This document shows, one piece after another, positions 48,952 through 57,699 of a stretch of 64,000 nucleotides of DNA. Source of the DNA: Azospirillum agricola (GTDB taxonomy: Bacteria > Pseudomonadota > Alphaproteobacteria > Azospirillales > Azospirillaceae). The DNA lies in NCBI RefSeq assembly GCF_017876095.1, contig NZ_JAGINM010000019.1, positions 90,606-154,605 of the forward strand. Direction: 5' to 3'. The translations under genes and the position numbers were made by a program. Numbering within the stretch: the stretch's first letter is position 1; each line of letters opens with the position of its first letter. Under the pieces are notes generated by a model. That model was not told the DNA's origin and searched no databases. It worked only from the letters and a program-made list of their open reading frames with translations.

Positions 48952-50184
48952 TCACAGGACCTTGTCCGCGCGCAGCCGCGCGATGCCGTCGCCGTCATAG
49001 CCGAGCGTGGCCAGGATCTCCTCGGTGTGCTCGCCCAGCAGCGGCGGCGGCGTGCGCAGCCGGCCCGGCGTGCCGGAGAACTTGATCGGGAATCCGAGCT
49101 GCGGGATCCGCCCCTCCACCGGGTGGTCCATGTGCAGCAGCATCTCCCGGTGCTTGAGCTGGGGGTGCTCGAACGCCTCGCTCATGCTGTTGACCGGGGC
49201 GACCGGCAGGTCGGCGCCGCCGAGCAGCTCCATCCATTCGGCGCAGCTCCGGCTGGCCATGAGGTCGCCGACCCGCGCCATCTGGGCGGCGGCCTCGGCC
49301 CCCTCCGGCCATTGCCGGTCCTTCAGGTCCTCGAGCCCGGCCAGATCACAGAAGCGGTGCCAGAAATTCTCCTCGATGCAGCCGAGCGTGATGCAGCGGC
49401 CGTCGGCGCAGCGGAAGACGTTGTAGCAGGGCGCCTGCCCCAGGAAGCGGCGCTCGCCGCCCTTGGGCTCGATGCCGGCGAAGAAGCGGTCGGCGGCGTG
49501 GTAGGCCAGCCAGGCCACCACCCCGTCGGTCATCGAGACGTCGACGAACTGCCCGCGCCCGCTCCGCTGCCGGCCGAGCACCGCCGCCAGGATGCCGAAG
49601 GCCGCCATCAGCGAGCCGCCGCCCTGGTCGGCGATCGACAGGCCCGGCACGATGGGATCCTCCCCGGCCTTGCCGAACAGCGGCAGGGCGCCGGCGATCG
49701 CCATGTAATTGAGGTCGTGGCCGGGCGCCTTGGCGAAGGGGCCGTCCTGCCCGAAACCGGAGATCGCGCAATAGATCAGGCGCGGGTTGTCGGGGGCCAG
49801 CGCCGCGTAGCCGACGCCCAGCCGGTCCATCACGCCCGGACGGAAGCCCTCGACCAGCACGTCGGCCTGTCCGGCGAGCCGCTTGAGGATCGCCTTGCCC
49901 TCGTCGGTTTTAAGGTTCAGCGTGACGCTCTTCTTGTTGCGGTTCAGCAGCAGGAAGGAGCCGGATTCCGCGACGTTCAGCGGTTCGAAGGCGCGGTTGT
50001 AGTCGCCGCGTCCGGGCTCCTCGATCTTGACGACCGTGGCCCCGAGATCGGCGAGGAGCTGGGTGCAGAAGGCGCCGGGCAGCAGGCGGGTCAGGTCGAG
50101 CACGACCAGCCCGTCCAGCGCCCCGGCGGCGGGGGCATCGGCGGGGGCATCGGCGGCGGATGCATTGGGGGGAGCGGCCGTCAT
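48952..50184 (-). CDS. CaiB/BaiF family CoA-transferase
   Basis: 410 residues, class III CoA-transferase. Conserved VVLDLTRLLPGAFCTQLLADLGATVVKIE, the catalytic aspartate in GHDLNYMAIAG, and the C-terminal RFCDLAGLEDLKD domain. It moves CoA between carboxylic acids, or could be an alpha-methylacyl-CoA racemase relative. An Ala/Pro repeat forms the first 22 residues. Overlaps the SDR stop as ATGA. Confidence 0.88.
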   Translation of the reverse strand: MTAAPPNASAADAPADAPAAGALDGLVVLDLTRLLPGAFCTQLLADLGATVVKIEEPGRGDYNRAFEPLNVAESGSFLLLNRNKKSVTLNLKTDEGKAILKRLAGQADVLVEGFRPGVMDRLGVGYAALAPDNPRLIYCAISGFGQDGPFAKAPGHDLNYMAIAGALPLFGKAGEDPIVPGLSIADQGGGSLMAAFGILAAVLGRQRSGRGQFVDVSMTDGVVAWLAYHAADRFFAGIEPKGGERRFLGQAPCYNVFRCADGRCITLGCIEENFWHRFCDLAGLEDLKDRQWPEGAEAAAQMARVGDLMASRSCAEWMELLGGADLPVAPVNSMSEAFEHPQLKHREMLLHMDHPVEGRIPQLGFPIKFSGTPGRLRTPPPLLGEHTEEILATLGYDGDGIARLRADKVL

Positions 50185-50993
50185 TGCGCGGTCCACCCGC
50201 CATCGACCAGGATGCTGTGCCCGGTGACGTAGGCCGAGGCTGCCGAGGCCAGGAACACGGCGGCGCCGATCAGCTCGTCGGGTCCGCAGAAGCGGCCCAT
50301 CGGCGTCTGGCCGAGCAGGCGGCGGGAGAGCTGCTCGTGCTCGCGCATGCCGGCGGTCAGGTCGGTCTCGACGAAGCCGGGGGCGATGCTGTTGACGCGG
50401 ACGCCGGAAGGCGCCCAGTCGATGGCCAGCGACTTGGTCATCAGCTCCAGCCCGCCCTTGGCGGCGCAGTAGGGCAGGGTCTTGCGCAGGCCGACATGGC
50501 CGCCGACCGAGCTGATGTTGATGATGCTGCCCGCCTTGCGCTTCACCATCGCGGCGCCGAAATGGCGGCAGCAATGGAAGACGCCGCCCAGATTGATGTC
50601 GATGATCGGTTGCCAGTCCTCGCGGGTCAGCGTCTCCGCCGCCTTGTAGACCGGGTTGATGCCGGCGTTGTTGACCAGCACGTCGGCGCGGCCATGGCGT
50701 TCCAGGACGGCGGCGAGCAGGGCGGCCACCTCCTCCTCGCGCGCGACGTCGGCGGCCTGCCACCAGACCTTGGCGCCCTGCGCCGCCATGGCCTCGGCGG
50801 TGGCGGCGAGGACGGTGGCGTTGCGGCCGCTCAGCACCACCTCCGCCCCGAAGCCGGCCAGCCCTTCGGCGATCGAGCGGCCGATGCCGCGCCCGCCGCC
50901 GGTGACCACCGCCACCGTCCCGCTCAGGTCGAACAGGCCGGCCATGCGCTGTTGCAGGGTGGGTGTCGTCGCGCTGTTCATCGTGGGGCTCAT
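50181..50993 (-). CDS. Short-chain dehydrogenase/reductase
   Basis: 270 residues. TGGGRGIGRSIA, NNAGINP, NISSVGGHVG and YCAAKGG active-site motifs, ending in VDGGWTAQ. Classical NAD(P)-dependent oxidoreductase. Coupled by ATGA overlaps to genes on both sides, so it belongs to the pathway core. Substrate likely a hydroxyacyl-CoA or alcohol intermediate. Confidence 0.88.
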   Translation of the reverse strand: MSPTMNSATTPTLQQRMAGLFDLSGTVAVVTGGGRGIGRSIAEGLAGFGAEVVLSGRNATVLAATAEAMAAQGAKVWWQAADVAREEEVAALLAAVLERHGRADVLVNNAGINPVYKAAETLTREDWQPIIDINLGGVFHCCRHFGAAMVKRKAGSIINISSVGGHVGLRKTLPYCAAKGGLELMTKSLAIDWAPSGVRVNSIAPGFVETDLTAGMREHEQLSRRLLGQTPMGRFCGPDELIGAAVFLASAASAYVTGHSILVDGGWTAQ

Positions 50994-52171
50994 TGCGCGC
51001 CCTCCCGCGCCAGCTTGCGGGCGATGCTCCAGCGGTGGACCTCGGACGGGCCGTCGTAGATGCGGAAGGGCCGCACCTCGCGGAAGATGCGCTCGACCAC
51101 CGTGTCGCGGGTGGTGCCGAGCCCGCCCAGGACCTGAAGGCTGCGGTCGACCACCCGCCAGATGGCTTCCGAGCAGATCACCTTGGCGACGCTCGATTCA
51201 TGGCGGCCCTTGCCGCCCTGGTCGAGCACCCAGGCGGCGTGCGCGACGACCAGCCCGCAGCTGTGGAGGTCCAATTCGTTGTCGGCGAGCTGGAAGCCGA
51301 TCCCCTCATGGTCGATCAGCGCCTTGCCGAAGGCGCGGCGCTCGCGGGCGTAGGCGGTGGCGACGTCGTGGGCGCGGCGCGCGGCGCCCAGCCAGCGCAT
51401 GCAGTGGGTCAGCCGGGCCGGCGCCAGCCGGACCTGGGCGTAGCGGAAGCCCTCGCCCTCGCGGCCCAGCACATCCTCCTCCGGAACCACCAGATCCTGG
51501 AAGGACACCACGCAATGGCCGCCGGGGAAGCTCTGGTCCAGCGTATCGAGCGTGCGCTCGATCACGATGCCGGGGCGGTCCATGTCGGCGAGGAACAGGG
51601 TGGCGCGCGGCGCGCCGTCGGGGGAATCCTCGTCGCGCGCCATGATGATGCAGACGCCGGCCCCCTCGGCGCCGCTGATCAGCCATTTGGTGCCGTTGAT
51701 GACATAGCCGCCGGGAGTCCGGCGGTAGCTGGTGAGCAGCAGCGACGGGTCGGAGCCGGCGCCCGGATGCGGCTCGGTCATCGCGAAGCAGGAGCGGATC
51801 TCGCCCGACGCCATGGGGGCGAGCCAGCGGCGCTTCTGCCGCTCGTCGGCGACCTGCTCCAGCAGATGCTGGTTGCCCTCGTCGGGGGCGGCGATGTTGA
51901 GCGCCAGCGGCCCGAGCAGCCCGTAGCCGGCGGCCTCGAACACCACCGCCTTGCCGCGGTGGTCGAGCCCCAGCCCGCCCCACTCGCTCGGCATGTGCGG
52001 GGCGAGCAGCCCGGCCTCGCGGGCCAGCGCGTTCAGCTCGCGGCGAAAGTCGTCGGACGGCCCGTGCGGGCCCTGGCGGGGATCGTTCTCCAGCGGGATG
52101 AGGGCGTCGCGCACGAAGGCACGGGTGCGGTCCCTCAGCGCGATCAGGTCGGGTGGCAGCGAGAAGTCCAT
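50990..52171 (-). CDS. Acyl-CoA dehydrogenase (ACAD10/11 group)
   Basis: 393 residues. FAD motifs SCFAMTEPHPGAGSD and INGTKWLISGAEGAG; C-terminal GGLGTTRDT and RIYDGPSEVH, where Asp replaces the usual catalytic glutamate. Its immediate neighbour is a phosphotransferase-like gene; fused kinase-dehydrogenase proteins (ACAD10/11) use phosphorylation of 4-hydroxyacyl-CoAs before dehydrogenation, suggesting hydroxy-acid substrates here. That link is inference. Confidence 0.87.
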   Translation of the reverse strand: MDFSLPPDLIALRDRTRAFVRDALIPLENDPRQGPHGPSDDFRRELNALAREAGLLAPHMPSEWGGLGLDHRGKAVVFEAAGYGLLGPLALNIAAPDEGNQHLLEQVADERQKRRWLAPMASGEIRSCFAMTEPHPGAGSDPSLLLTSYRRTPGGYVINGTKWLISGAEGAGVCIIMARDEDSPDGAPRATLFLADMDRPGIVIERTLDTLDQSFPGGHCVVSFQDLVVPEEDVLGREGEGFRYAQVRLAPARLTHCMRWLGAARRAHDVATAYARERRAFGKALIDHEGIGFQLADNELDLHSCGLVVAHAAWVLDQGGKGRHESSVAKVICSEAIWRVVDRSLQVLGGLGTTRDTVVERIFREVRPFRIYDGPSEVHRWSIARKLAREGAQ

Positions 52172-52216
52172 CGGTGGTTCCTGTCCCTGGCAATCGTCTT
52201 TGTGGAACGGGACGCT

Positions 52217-53275
52217 TCAGAAGCCGCGCCCCTGGGCGATGTCGTGGGTGAAGTCGAAGAGGCCGCGCGCGATGGCGCCGAAGCCGGCGTAGCGCGGGTC
52301 GCTGGTGGCGCCGCTGCGGTGGCGGCCGTGGAGCTGCTGGAAGACCACCGCCAGCTTGAACAGGGCGAGCACGCGGTGGAAGCGGAAGTCCGACAGGTCG
52401 CGGCCGGTGCGGGCGGCGTAGCGCTCCGCCGCCTCCCGCCGGCTCGGAAAGCCGAAGCGGGCGGTCGGCATCTGCGCCAGATCGTGCATCACCGGCGGGT
52501 CGCCGGCCTCCGTCCAGTAGCTGAGCAGGGTGGCGAGGTCGAACAGCGGGTCGCCGCGCGTGCCCTGGTCCCAGTCGAGGATGGCGACCGGCTCCAGCCG
52601 CTCGGGGTCGAGGATCAGGTTGTCGAGCTTGAAGTCGTTGTGCAGCAGGGTTGGCGGGCCGGGCCGGACGCGGGTCAGCCGGTCCGCCAGCCAGCCCGCC
52701 AGTTCGACGGCCGGCGCCGGGGGACCGTCCGGCCCGGCGGAGAGATGGGCGCGCCTGCTCCAGCCGGCGACCGCGCGGTCGAGGAAGCCGTCCGGCCGCC
52801 CGAAGTCGCCGAGCCCGACGGCGGCCGGATCGACGGCGTGGATGTCGGCCAGGACATCGACCAGCAGCGGCCCCAGCCGCGTGCCGACGTCCGGGTGCCG
52901 CTTCAGCAATGGCGGCGCGGCGCCGGCCAGCGTCACGCCCGGCCGGTATTCCAGCAGGACGAAGGGGTGGCCGGCGACGCCGGAATCCTCGCACAGATGC
53001 AGGCTCCTCGGCGCCAGCGGCAGGGCGCGCCACAGACGGCTGAGGATGCGGTGCTCCCGCGCCATGTCGTTGGCGCCCGGCGGCAGCGGTCCCGGCGGCG
53101 GCGAGCGCAGGACGGCCGGCGCTCCGTCGACCGACACCAGGAAATTCAGGTTGGCGAGCCCGCCGCTGAACTGGCGGGGCGGGGGTTCGCGGTCGAGCCG
53201 CAGCCCGCGCGCCGCCAGATGATCGGCGATCGCCGCCCAGTCGAGCGGGGCGGTGTCTTCGGCAGCGCGGAACAT
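52217..53275 (-). CDS. Aminoglycoside-phosphotransferase-like kinase (ACAD10/11-type partner)
   Basis: 352 residues. Kinase-like fold: FSGGLANLNFLVSVDG glycine loop, catalytic LLHNDFKLDNLIL and metal-binding ILDWDQGTRGDPLFDLA. In mammals and some bacteria this domain, fused or adjacent to an acyl-CoA dehydrogenase, phosphorylates 4-hydroxyacyl-CoAs. First gene of the leftward operon. ATG 53275 has GAGG five bases upstream; ATG 53293 is an alternative. Confidence 0.85.
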   Translation of the reverse strand: MFRAAEDTAPLDWAAIADHLAARGLRLDREPPPRQFSGGLANLNFLVSVDGAPAVLRSPPPGPLPPGANDMAREHRILSRLWRALPLAPRSLHLCEDSGVAGHPFVLLEYRPGVTLAGAAPPLLKRHPDVGTRLGPLLVDVLADIHAVDPAAVGLGDFGRPDGFLDRAVAGWSRRAHLSAGPDGPPAPAVELAGWLADRLTRVRPGPPTLLHNDFKLDNLILDPERLEPVAILDWDQGTRGDPLFDLATLLSYWTEAGDPPVMHDLAQMPTARFGFPSRREAAERYAARTGRDLSDFRFHRVLALFKLAVVFQQLHGRHRSGATSDPRYAGFGAIARGLFDFTHDIAQGRGF

Positions 53276-53361
53276 CGAATCCTCGAGCGGCATGGTCGGT
53301 CCGGGGAAGAGGCGGGAATGGGTGGCGGCGCGGCGGCTCTGTCGCCACGCAGGACTGATTT

Positions 53362-53374
53362 ATAGTCCGACTAT
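53362..53374. promoter_or_regulatory. FadR-subfamily GntR operator, left copy
   Basis: ATAGTCCGACTAT is a perfect palindrome around one base and contains TAGTCCGACTA, an exact match to the FadR-subfamily consensus TNGTNNNACNA. Read leftward it continues into TATAAAT, a -10-like box for the kinase operon, about 90 bases before its ATG. Confidence 0.7.
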
Positions 53375-53541
53375 CGGATCGTATGTTCAAAACCGGACGC
53401 CCGTCAATAGGCTCTGGAACCACCGTTCATGCCAAAAATTACGAAAAACCACGCTGCACTGCAAAAAACATCGCGCCTGGAAAGCGGCGGCCGACGCGTG
53501 AAAGGCCATTGACAGCGCCGGCTCGACGAATCAATAGTTCG

Positions 53542-53554
53542 ATTGTCAGACTAT
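53542..53554. promoter_or_regulatory. FadR-subfamily GntR operator, right copy
   Basis: ATTGTCAGACTAT contains TTGTCAGACTA, also an exact TNGTNNNACNA match, and continues rightward into TATAAAT toward the thiolase gene. Left and right copies share GTCNGACTATAAAT in opposite, outward orientations. A TTGACA at 53509-53514 lies just upstream. The remainder of the 393-base gap 53276-53668 shows nothing else. Confidence 0.7.
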
Positions 53555-53668
53555 AAATTCGGAACGGCCGCGACAAAACGGTCGCTGGATGTCCTTCCGC
53601 TCCGGCGTGGCCCCGGAGCGCTCCCGCGCTCCCCGCCCCGCCCCTCTCCCCGATACGAAGGTCAGACC

Positions 53669-54838
53669 ATGCTGGGACACATCATCGGTTGGGCACACAC
53701 CCGCTTCGGCAGGCTGGACGACGAAACGCTGGAATCGCTGGTGGTGCGCGTCGCCGCCGAGGCGATCGCCGACGCCGGGCTGGCCCCCGCCGACATCGAC
53801 GAGATCGTCGTCGGCCACTTCAACCAGGGCCTCGACCCGCAGGGCTTCCCCGCCTCGCTCGCCCTCCAGGCGTCCGACGCGTTGCGCTTCAAGCCGGCGA
53901 CCCGCGTCGAGAACGCCTGCGCCACCGGTTCCGCCGCGATCCGCCAGGCGGCGCTGGCCATCGGCGCCGGGCGGGCGCGGACGGTGCTGGTCGTCGGGGT
54001 GGAGAAGATGACCGCCGCCCCGGCCGCGCGGGTGCAGGCGTCGCTGGCCTCGGCCAGCTATCTGGCGGAGGAGGGCGGCGGCGGCGACCTGTCCTTCGCC
54101 GGCATCTTCGGCCGCATCGCGCAGCTCTATTTCCAGCGCCACGGCGACCGGTCGGACGCGCTGGCGATGATCGCCGCCAAGAACCACCGGAACGGCGCCG
54201 CCAACCCGCTCGCCCACATGCAAAAGGATCTGGGTTTGGAGTTCTGCCGGACGGTGTCCGACCGTAACCCGCTGGTCGCCGGGCCGCTGCGCCGCACCGA
54301 CTGCTCGATGGTGTCCGACGGGGCGGCGGCGCTGGTGCTGGTCCATGGCGACGTCGCGGTCGGGGCGGCCAAGTCGGTCGGGCTGCGGGCTCAGGCGCAG
54401 GTCAACGACTTCCTGCCGATGGGCCGGCGCGACATGACCCGCTTCGAGGGCTGTTCGGTCGCCTGGGGCAAGGCGCTGGAGCAGGCCGGGCTGACGCTCG
54501 ACGACCTCGACTTCGTCGAGACGCACGACTGCTTCACCATCGCCGAGCTGATCGAGTACGAGGCGATGGGCCTGACCCCGCCGGGCGAGGGGCACCGCGC
54601 CCTGCTGGAGGGCTGGACCGAGGTCGGCGGGCGGCTGCCCGTCAACCCGTCGGGCGGGCTCAAGGCCAAGGGCCACCCGATCGGTGCCACCGGCGTGTCG
54701 ATGCATGTGATGACCGCCATGCAGCTCATGGGGACGGCCAGCGGCATCCAGATTCCGGGGGCGACCAAGGGCGGCGTCTTCAACATGGGCGGCGCCGCGG
54801 TCGCCAACTACGTCAGCGTGCTGGAGCGCGTGCGCTGA
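53669..54838 (+). CDS. SCP2-type thiolase/acetyl-CoA acetyltransferase
   Basis: 389 residues, non-decarboxylating thiolase of the lipid-transfer/SCP2-associated type. Active cysteine in VENACATGSAAI, ETHDCFTIAE segment, and catalytic histidine in NPSGGLKAKGHPIGATG. It would cleave the ketoacyl-CoA made by the divergent operon. AAGGTC lies before ATG 53669. First gene of the rightward operon. Confidence 0.88.
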   Translation: MLGHIIGWAHTRFGRLDDETLESLVVRVAAEAIADAGLAPADIDEIVVGHFNQGLDPQGFPASLALQASDALRFKPATRVENACATGSAAIRQAALAIGAGRARTVLVVGVEKMTAAPAARVQASLASASYLAEEGGGGDLSFAGIFGRIAQLYFQRHGDRSDALAMIAAKNHRNGAANPLAHMQKDLGLEFCRTVSDRNPLVAGPLRRTDCSMVSDGAAALVLVHGDVAVGAAKSVGLRAQAQVNDFLPMGRRDMTRFEGCSVAWGKALEQAGLTLDDLDFVETHDCFTIAELIEYEAMGLTPPGEGHRALLEGWTEVGGRLPVNPSGGLKAKGHPIGATGVSMHVMTAMQLMGTASGIQIPGATKGGVFNMGGAAVANYVSVLERVR

Positions 54839-54905
54839 GACGGCGGCGGAACCCGCCGAACGGTTCCAAACGACTTTGAAAAACAACGGTCTGGGAGGAC
54901 AGGAC

Positions 54906-56114
54906 ATGCGCGTTGCGTTCATCGCCGCCCTGGCGGCCGGCATCGCCCTGGGCGGTCCGGCGGCGGCACAGATTTCCGACGGCACCGTCAAGATCGGCGT
55001 GCTGAACGACCGCTCGGGGCTCTACGCCGATCTCGGCGGCGAGGGCTCGGTCGTCGCCGCCAGGATGGCGGTGGAGGAGTTCGGCGGCACGGTCGCCGGC
55101 AAGCCGGTCGTCATCGTCAGCGCCGACCACCAGAACAAGCCCGACGTCGGGTCGGCCATCGCGCGGGAATGGATCGACCGCGACGGGGTGGACGCCATCG
55201 TCGACGTGCCGCACTCCGCCACCGCCTTCGGCGTGCTGAGCGTGACGCGCGAGAAGAACCGCATGCTGATGCTGTCGGGCCCGGCCTCGACCGACTTCAC
55301 CGGCAAGTCCTGCGCGCCGACGACGATCCACTGGACCTACGACAGCTACGCCATGGCCAACAGCACCGTGCGCGGGCTGGTCAGGCAGGGGGCCGACACC
55401 TGGTTCTTCCTGACCGGCGACAACGCCGGCAGCCACTCGCAGGAGCGCGACGGCATCGCCTTCGTGCAGAAGGCCGGCGGCAAGGTCGCGGGAACCGTCC
55501 GCCACCCGCTGAACACGCTCGACTTCTCCTCCTACCTGCTCCAGGCGCAGGCGTCCAAGAGCAAGATCATCGGGCTCGCCAACGCCGGCGGCGACACGGT
55601 GAACGCGATCAAGCAGGCCGCCGAGTTCGGCATCGTCCAGGGCGGGCAGAGGCTGGTCGGGCTGCTCATCTTCATCACCGACGTCCATTCGATCGGGCTG
55701 AAGGACGCGCAGGGGCTGGTGTTCACCGAATCCTTCTACTGGGACAAGGACGAGAAGACCCGCGCCTGGTCGCGCAAGTTCATGGAGCGCTTCGGCGGCC
55801 GCGCGCCGACGGCGGCGCAGGCCGGCGTCTACGGCTCCGTGCTGCATTACCTGAAGGCGGTCGAGAAGGCCGGGACCGACGATTCGCCGACGGTGTCGAA
55901 GACGATGAAGGAGCTTCCGGTCAACGACATGTTCAGCGACAATTTCAAGATCCGGGCCGACGGGCGCGTCGTCCGCGACATGTATCTGTTCCAGGTCAAG
56001 AGTCCGGAGGACTCCAAGGGCCCCTGGGACTATTACAAGGTCCTGGGGAGCGTGCCGGGCGACGAGGCCTACCGCCCGATGTCCGAAGGCGGTTGCCCGC
56101 TGGTCGGGCCGTAG
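54906..56114 (+). CDS. Branched-chain amino acid/amide-type ABC substrate-binding protein, orphan
   Basis: 402 residues. Signal peptide 1-22 (MRVAFIAALAAGIALGGPAAA, then Gln), then KIGVLNDRSGLYADLGGEG. GGAGG precedes the ATG. No permease or ATPase gene is close. Strong similarity to the 31728 protein (DHQNKP, DRDGVD, HPLN-like and YLKAV segments) shows two paralogues, each inserted in a catabolic operon. Likely brings in the operon's acid substrate through a shared transporter. Confidence 0.88.
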   Translation: MRVAFIAALAAGIALGGPAAAQISDGTVKIGVLNDRSGLYADLGGEGSVVAARMAVEEFGGTVAGKPVVIVSADHQNKPDVGSAIAREWIDRDGVDAIVDVPHSATAFGVLSVTREKNRMLMLSGPASTDFTGKSCAPTTIHWTYDSYAMANSTVRGLVRQGADTWFFLTGDNAGSHSQERDGIAFVQKAGGKVAGTVRHPLNTLDFSSYLLQAQASKSKIIGLANAGGDTVNAIKQAAEFGIVQGGQRLVGLLIFITDVHSIGLKDAQGLVFTESFYWDKDEKTRAWSRKFMERFGGRAPTAAQAGVYGSVLHYLKAVEKAGTDDSPTVSKTMKELPVNDMFSDNFKIRADGRVVRDMYLFQVKSPEDSKGPWDYYKVLGSVPGDEAYRPMSEGGCPLVGP

Positions 56115-56159
56115 GAGCGGTCGCGGCGGCGGCGGGGTCAACGAACGGGAGGAGCGGCG

Positions 56160-57326
56160 ATGCAGACGGGTGTGTACGAGTTCCTGGCGCAGGACCGCGT
56201 CATCTACGGCCGCCCGGCGGCCGGGGCGGTGGCGGAAACCGTCGCGACGCTGGGCAAGCGGCGTCCGCTGATCGTGGCGAGCAAGACGCTGAGCCGGTCC
56301 ACCGGCGTCGTCGCCGCCATCCGCGACGCGCTGGGCGACGCCTGCGCCGGGGTGTTCGACGCCTGCGTCGAGCATGTGCCGCGCGCCTCCGTCCTCGCCC
56401 TGGCCGATGAGGTGCGGCGGCTGCAACCGGACCTGATCGTCACCGTCGGCGGCGGCACGCCGGTCGACACGGTGAAGGTGGCGCTGGTGGCGCTGGCCGA
56501 GGGCATCGCCGACACCGCCGGCTTCGACGCCGTCCGCATCCGCGTCGCCGGGGACGGGACCCGCGTCGTCCCGGCGGTGAAGGACCCGCCGCTGCGCCAG
56601 ATCATCGTGCCGACCACCCTGTCGGGGGCCGAATTCTCCAGCCTGGGCGGCGCCACCGACCCGGAGCGCCGGGTCAAGGATCTCTACACCGGGCGGCGCA
56701 TCGGCGGGCAGGTGGTCATCCTCGACCCCGCCGTGACCGTGCACACGCCGGAGCGGCTGTGGCTGTCCACCGGCATCCGCGCCATCGACCACGCGGTGGA
56801 GACGGTCTGCTCGCGCGGGCCGCAGCCCTTCACCGACGCGACCTGCCTGCACGGGCTGGCGATGCTGGGGCGCTCCCTGCGGGCCAACCGCGAGCGGCCG
56901 GACGATCTCGGCGCCCGGCTGGAGAGCCAGCTCGGCGTCTGGCTGGCCACGACCGGGCTCGGCCGGGTGGACTGGGGCGCCAGCCATGGCATCGGCCACC
57001 AACTCGGCGCGGTCGCCGGCGTGCCGCACGGCCATTGCTCCTGCGTCATGCTGCCCGCCGTGCTGCGCTGGAACCAGCCGGTGAACGCCGACCGCCAGGC
57101 GCTGGTGGCCCGCGCGCTGGGGCGGGAGGACGGCGACGCGGCGGTGGCGGTCGCCGATCTGGTGCGCGACCTTGGGCAGCCGGGCAACCTGCGGGCGGTC
57201 GGGGTGACGCCCGACCAGTTCGCCGCCATCGCCGCCGGCGCCATGCAGAACATGATGGTGCGCAGCAACCCGCGCGCGATCACCAGGGAGGATGATGTTC
57301 GGGAAATCCTCGAACTGGCGTGGTGA
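56160..57326 (+). CDS. Iron-containing alcohol dehydrogenase family (maleylacetate reductase-like)
   Basis: 388 residues. NAD(P) motif VTVGGGTPVDTVK, substrate loop IIVPTTLSGAEFSS, and the metal-site region with IRAIDHAVE, SHGIGHQLGA and VPHGHCSCVMLP. The N-terminal YEFLAQDRVIYGRPA resembles maleylacetate reductase and hydroxyacid-oxoacid transhydrogenase branches. With a binding protein, thiolase and possible 4-hydroxyacyl-CoA kinase nearby, oxidation of a hydroxy acid is plausible. The next gene is 373 bases away. Confidence 0.87.
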   Translation: MQTGVYEFLAQDRVIYGRPAAGAVAETVATLGKRRPLIVASKTLSRSTGVVAAIRDALGDACAGVFDACVEHVPRASVLALADEVRRLQPDLIVTVGGGTPVDTVKVALVALAEGIADTAGFDAVRIRVAGDGTRVVPAVKDPPLRQIIVPTTLSGAEFSSLGGATDPERRVKDLYTGRRIGGQVVILDPAVTVHTPERLWLSTGIRAIDHAVETVCSRGPQPFTDATCLHGLAMLGRSLRANRERPDDLGARLESQLGVWLATTGLGRVDWGASHGIGHQLGAVAGVPHGHCSCVMLPAVLRWNQPVNADRQALVARALGREDGDAAVAVADLVRDLGQPGNLRAVGVTPDQFAAIAAGAMQNMMVRSNPRAITREDDVREILELAW

Positions 57327-57699
57327 GCGCCTGGATATGGCACGATCGGATGCGACCCGTCGACGGCCGGCGCGGTCGACCTGATCTCCCCGCCGGTGCT
57401 CCTGGCGCCTGTTGGGGGATGCATCCAGCCCATGGGCGGAAGGAGCGTGGTTCGATGGTGAGTCCGACCGGGATTCCGTATTTTCCCCGGTCTTCCCGCC
57501 CGGATTCCATGAAAGCCGCGGTCCTTGTGAGGGCCGGCCTTGCGCCGGCCGAGCGAATGCCGCAGTCGGAGCGTTTGCCAAGCGTGCAGTCTTTATGCTT
57601 CAAGAGTGGACTGCGCAGGGTGTTGCGGCCGTTGGCCTCCTTGAGCAGCCGGGGCGGCATCGGTCCGGCCGGCCGTGGAATCGGGAGGATACGGGGGTC
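57327..57699. other. 373-base gap with a hairpin, upstream of a gntR gene
   Basis: No gene supported. Contains the hairpin GGCCGGC-CTTGC-GCCGGCC (57532-57550), REP-like and without a T tract, and an inverted repeat GCAGTC (57586-57591) / GACTGC (57609-57614) flanking an AT-richer patch that may be the promoter/operator of the following regulator. Confidence 0.45.

Noticed and set aside
54813..57581. A 922-codon open frame on the minus strand
   Set aside because: Shadow of the binding-protein and iron-type dehydrogenase genes; no recognisable domains.
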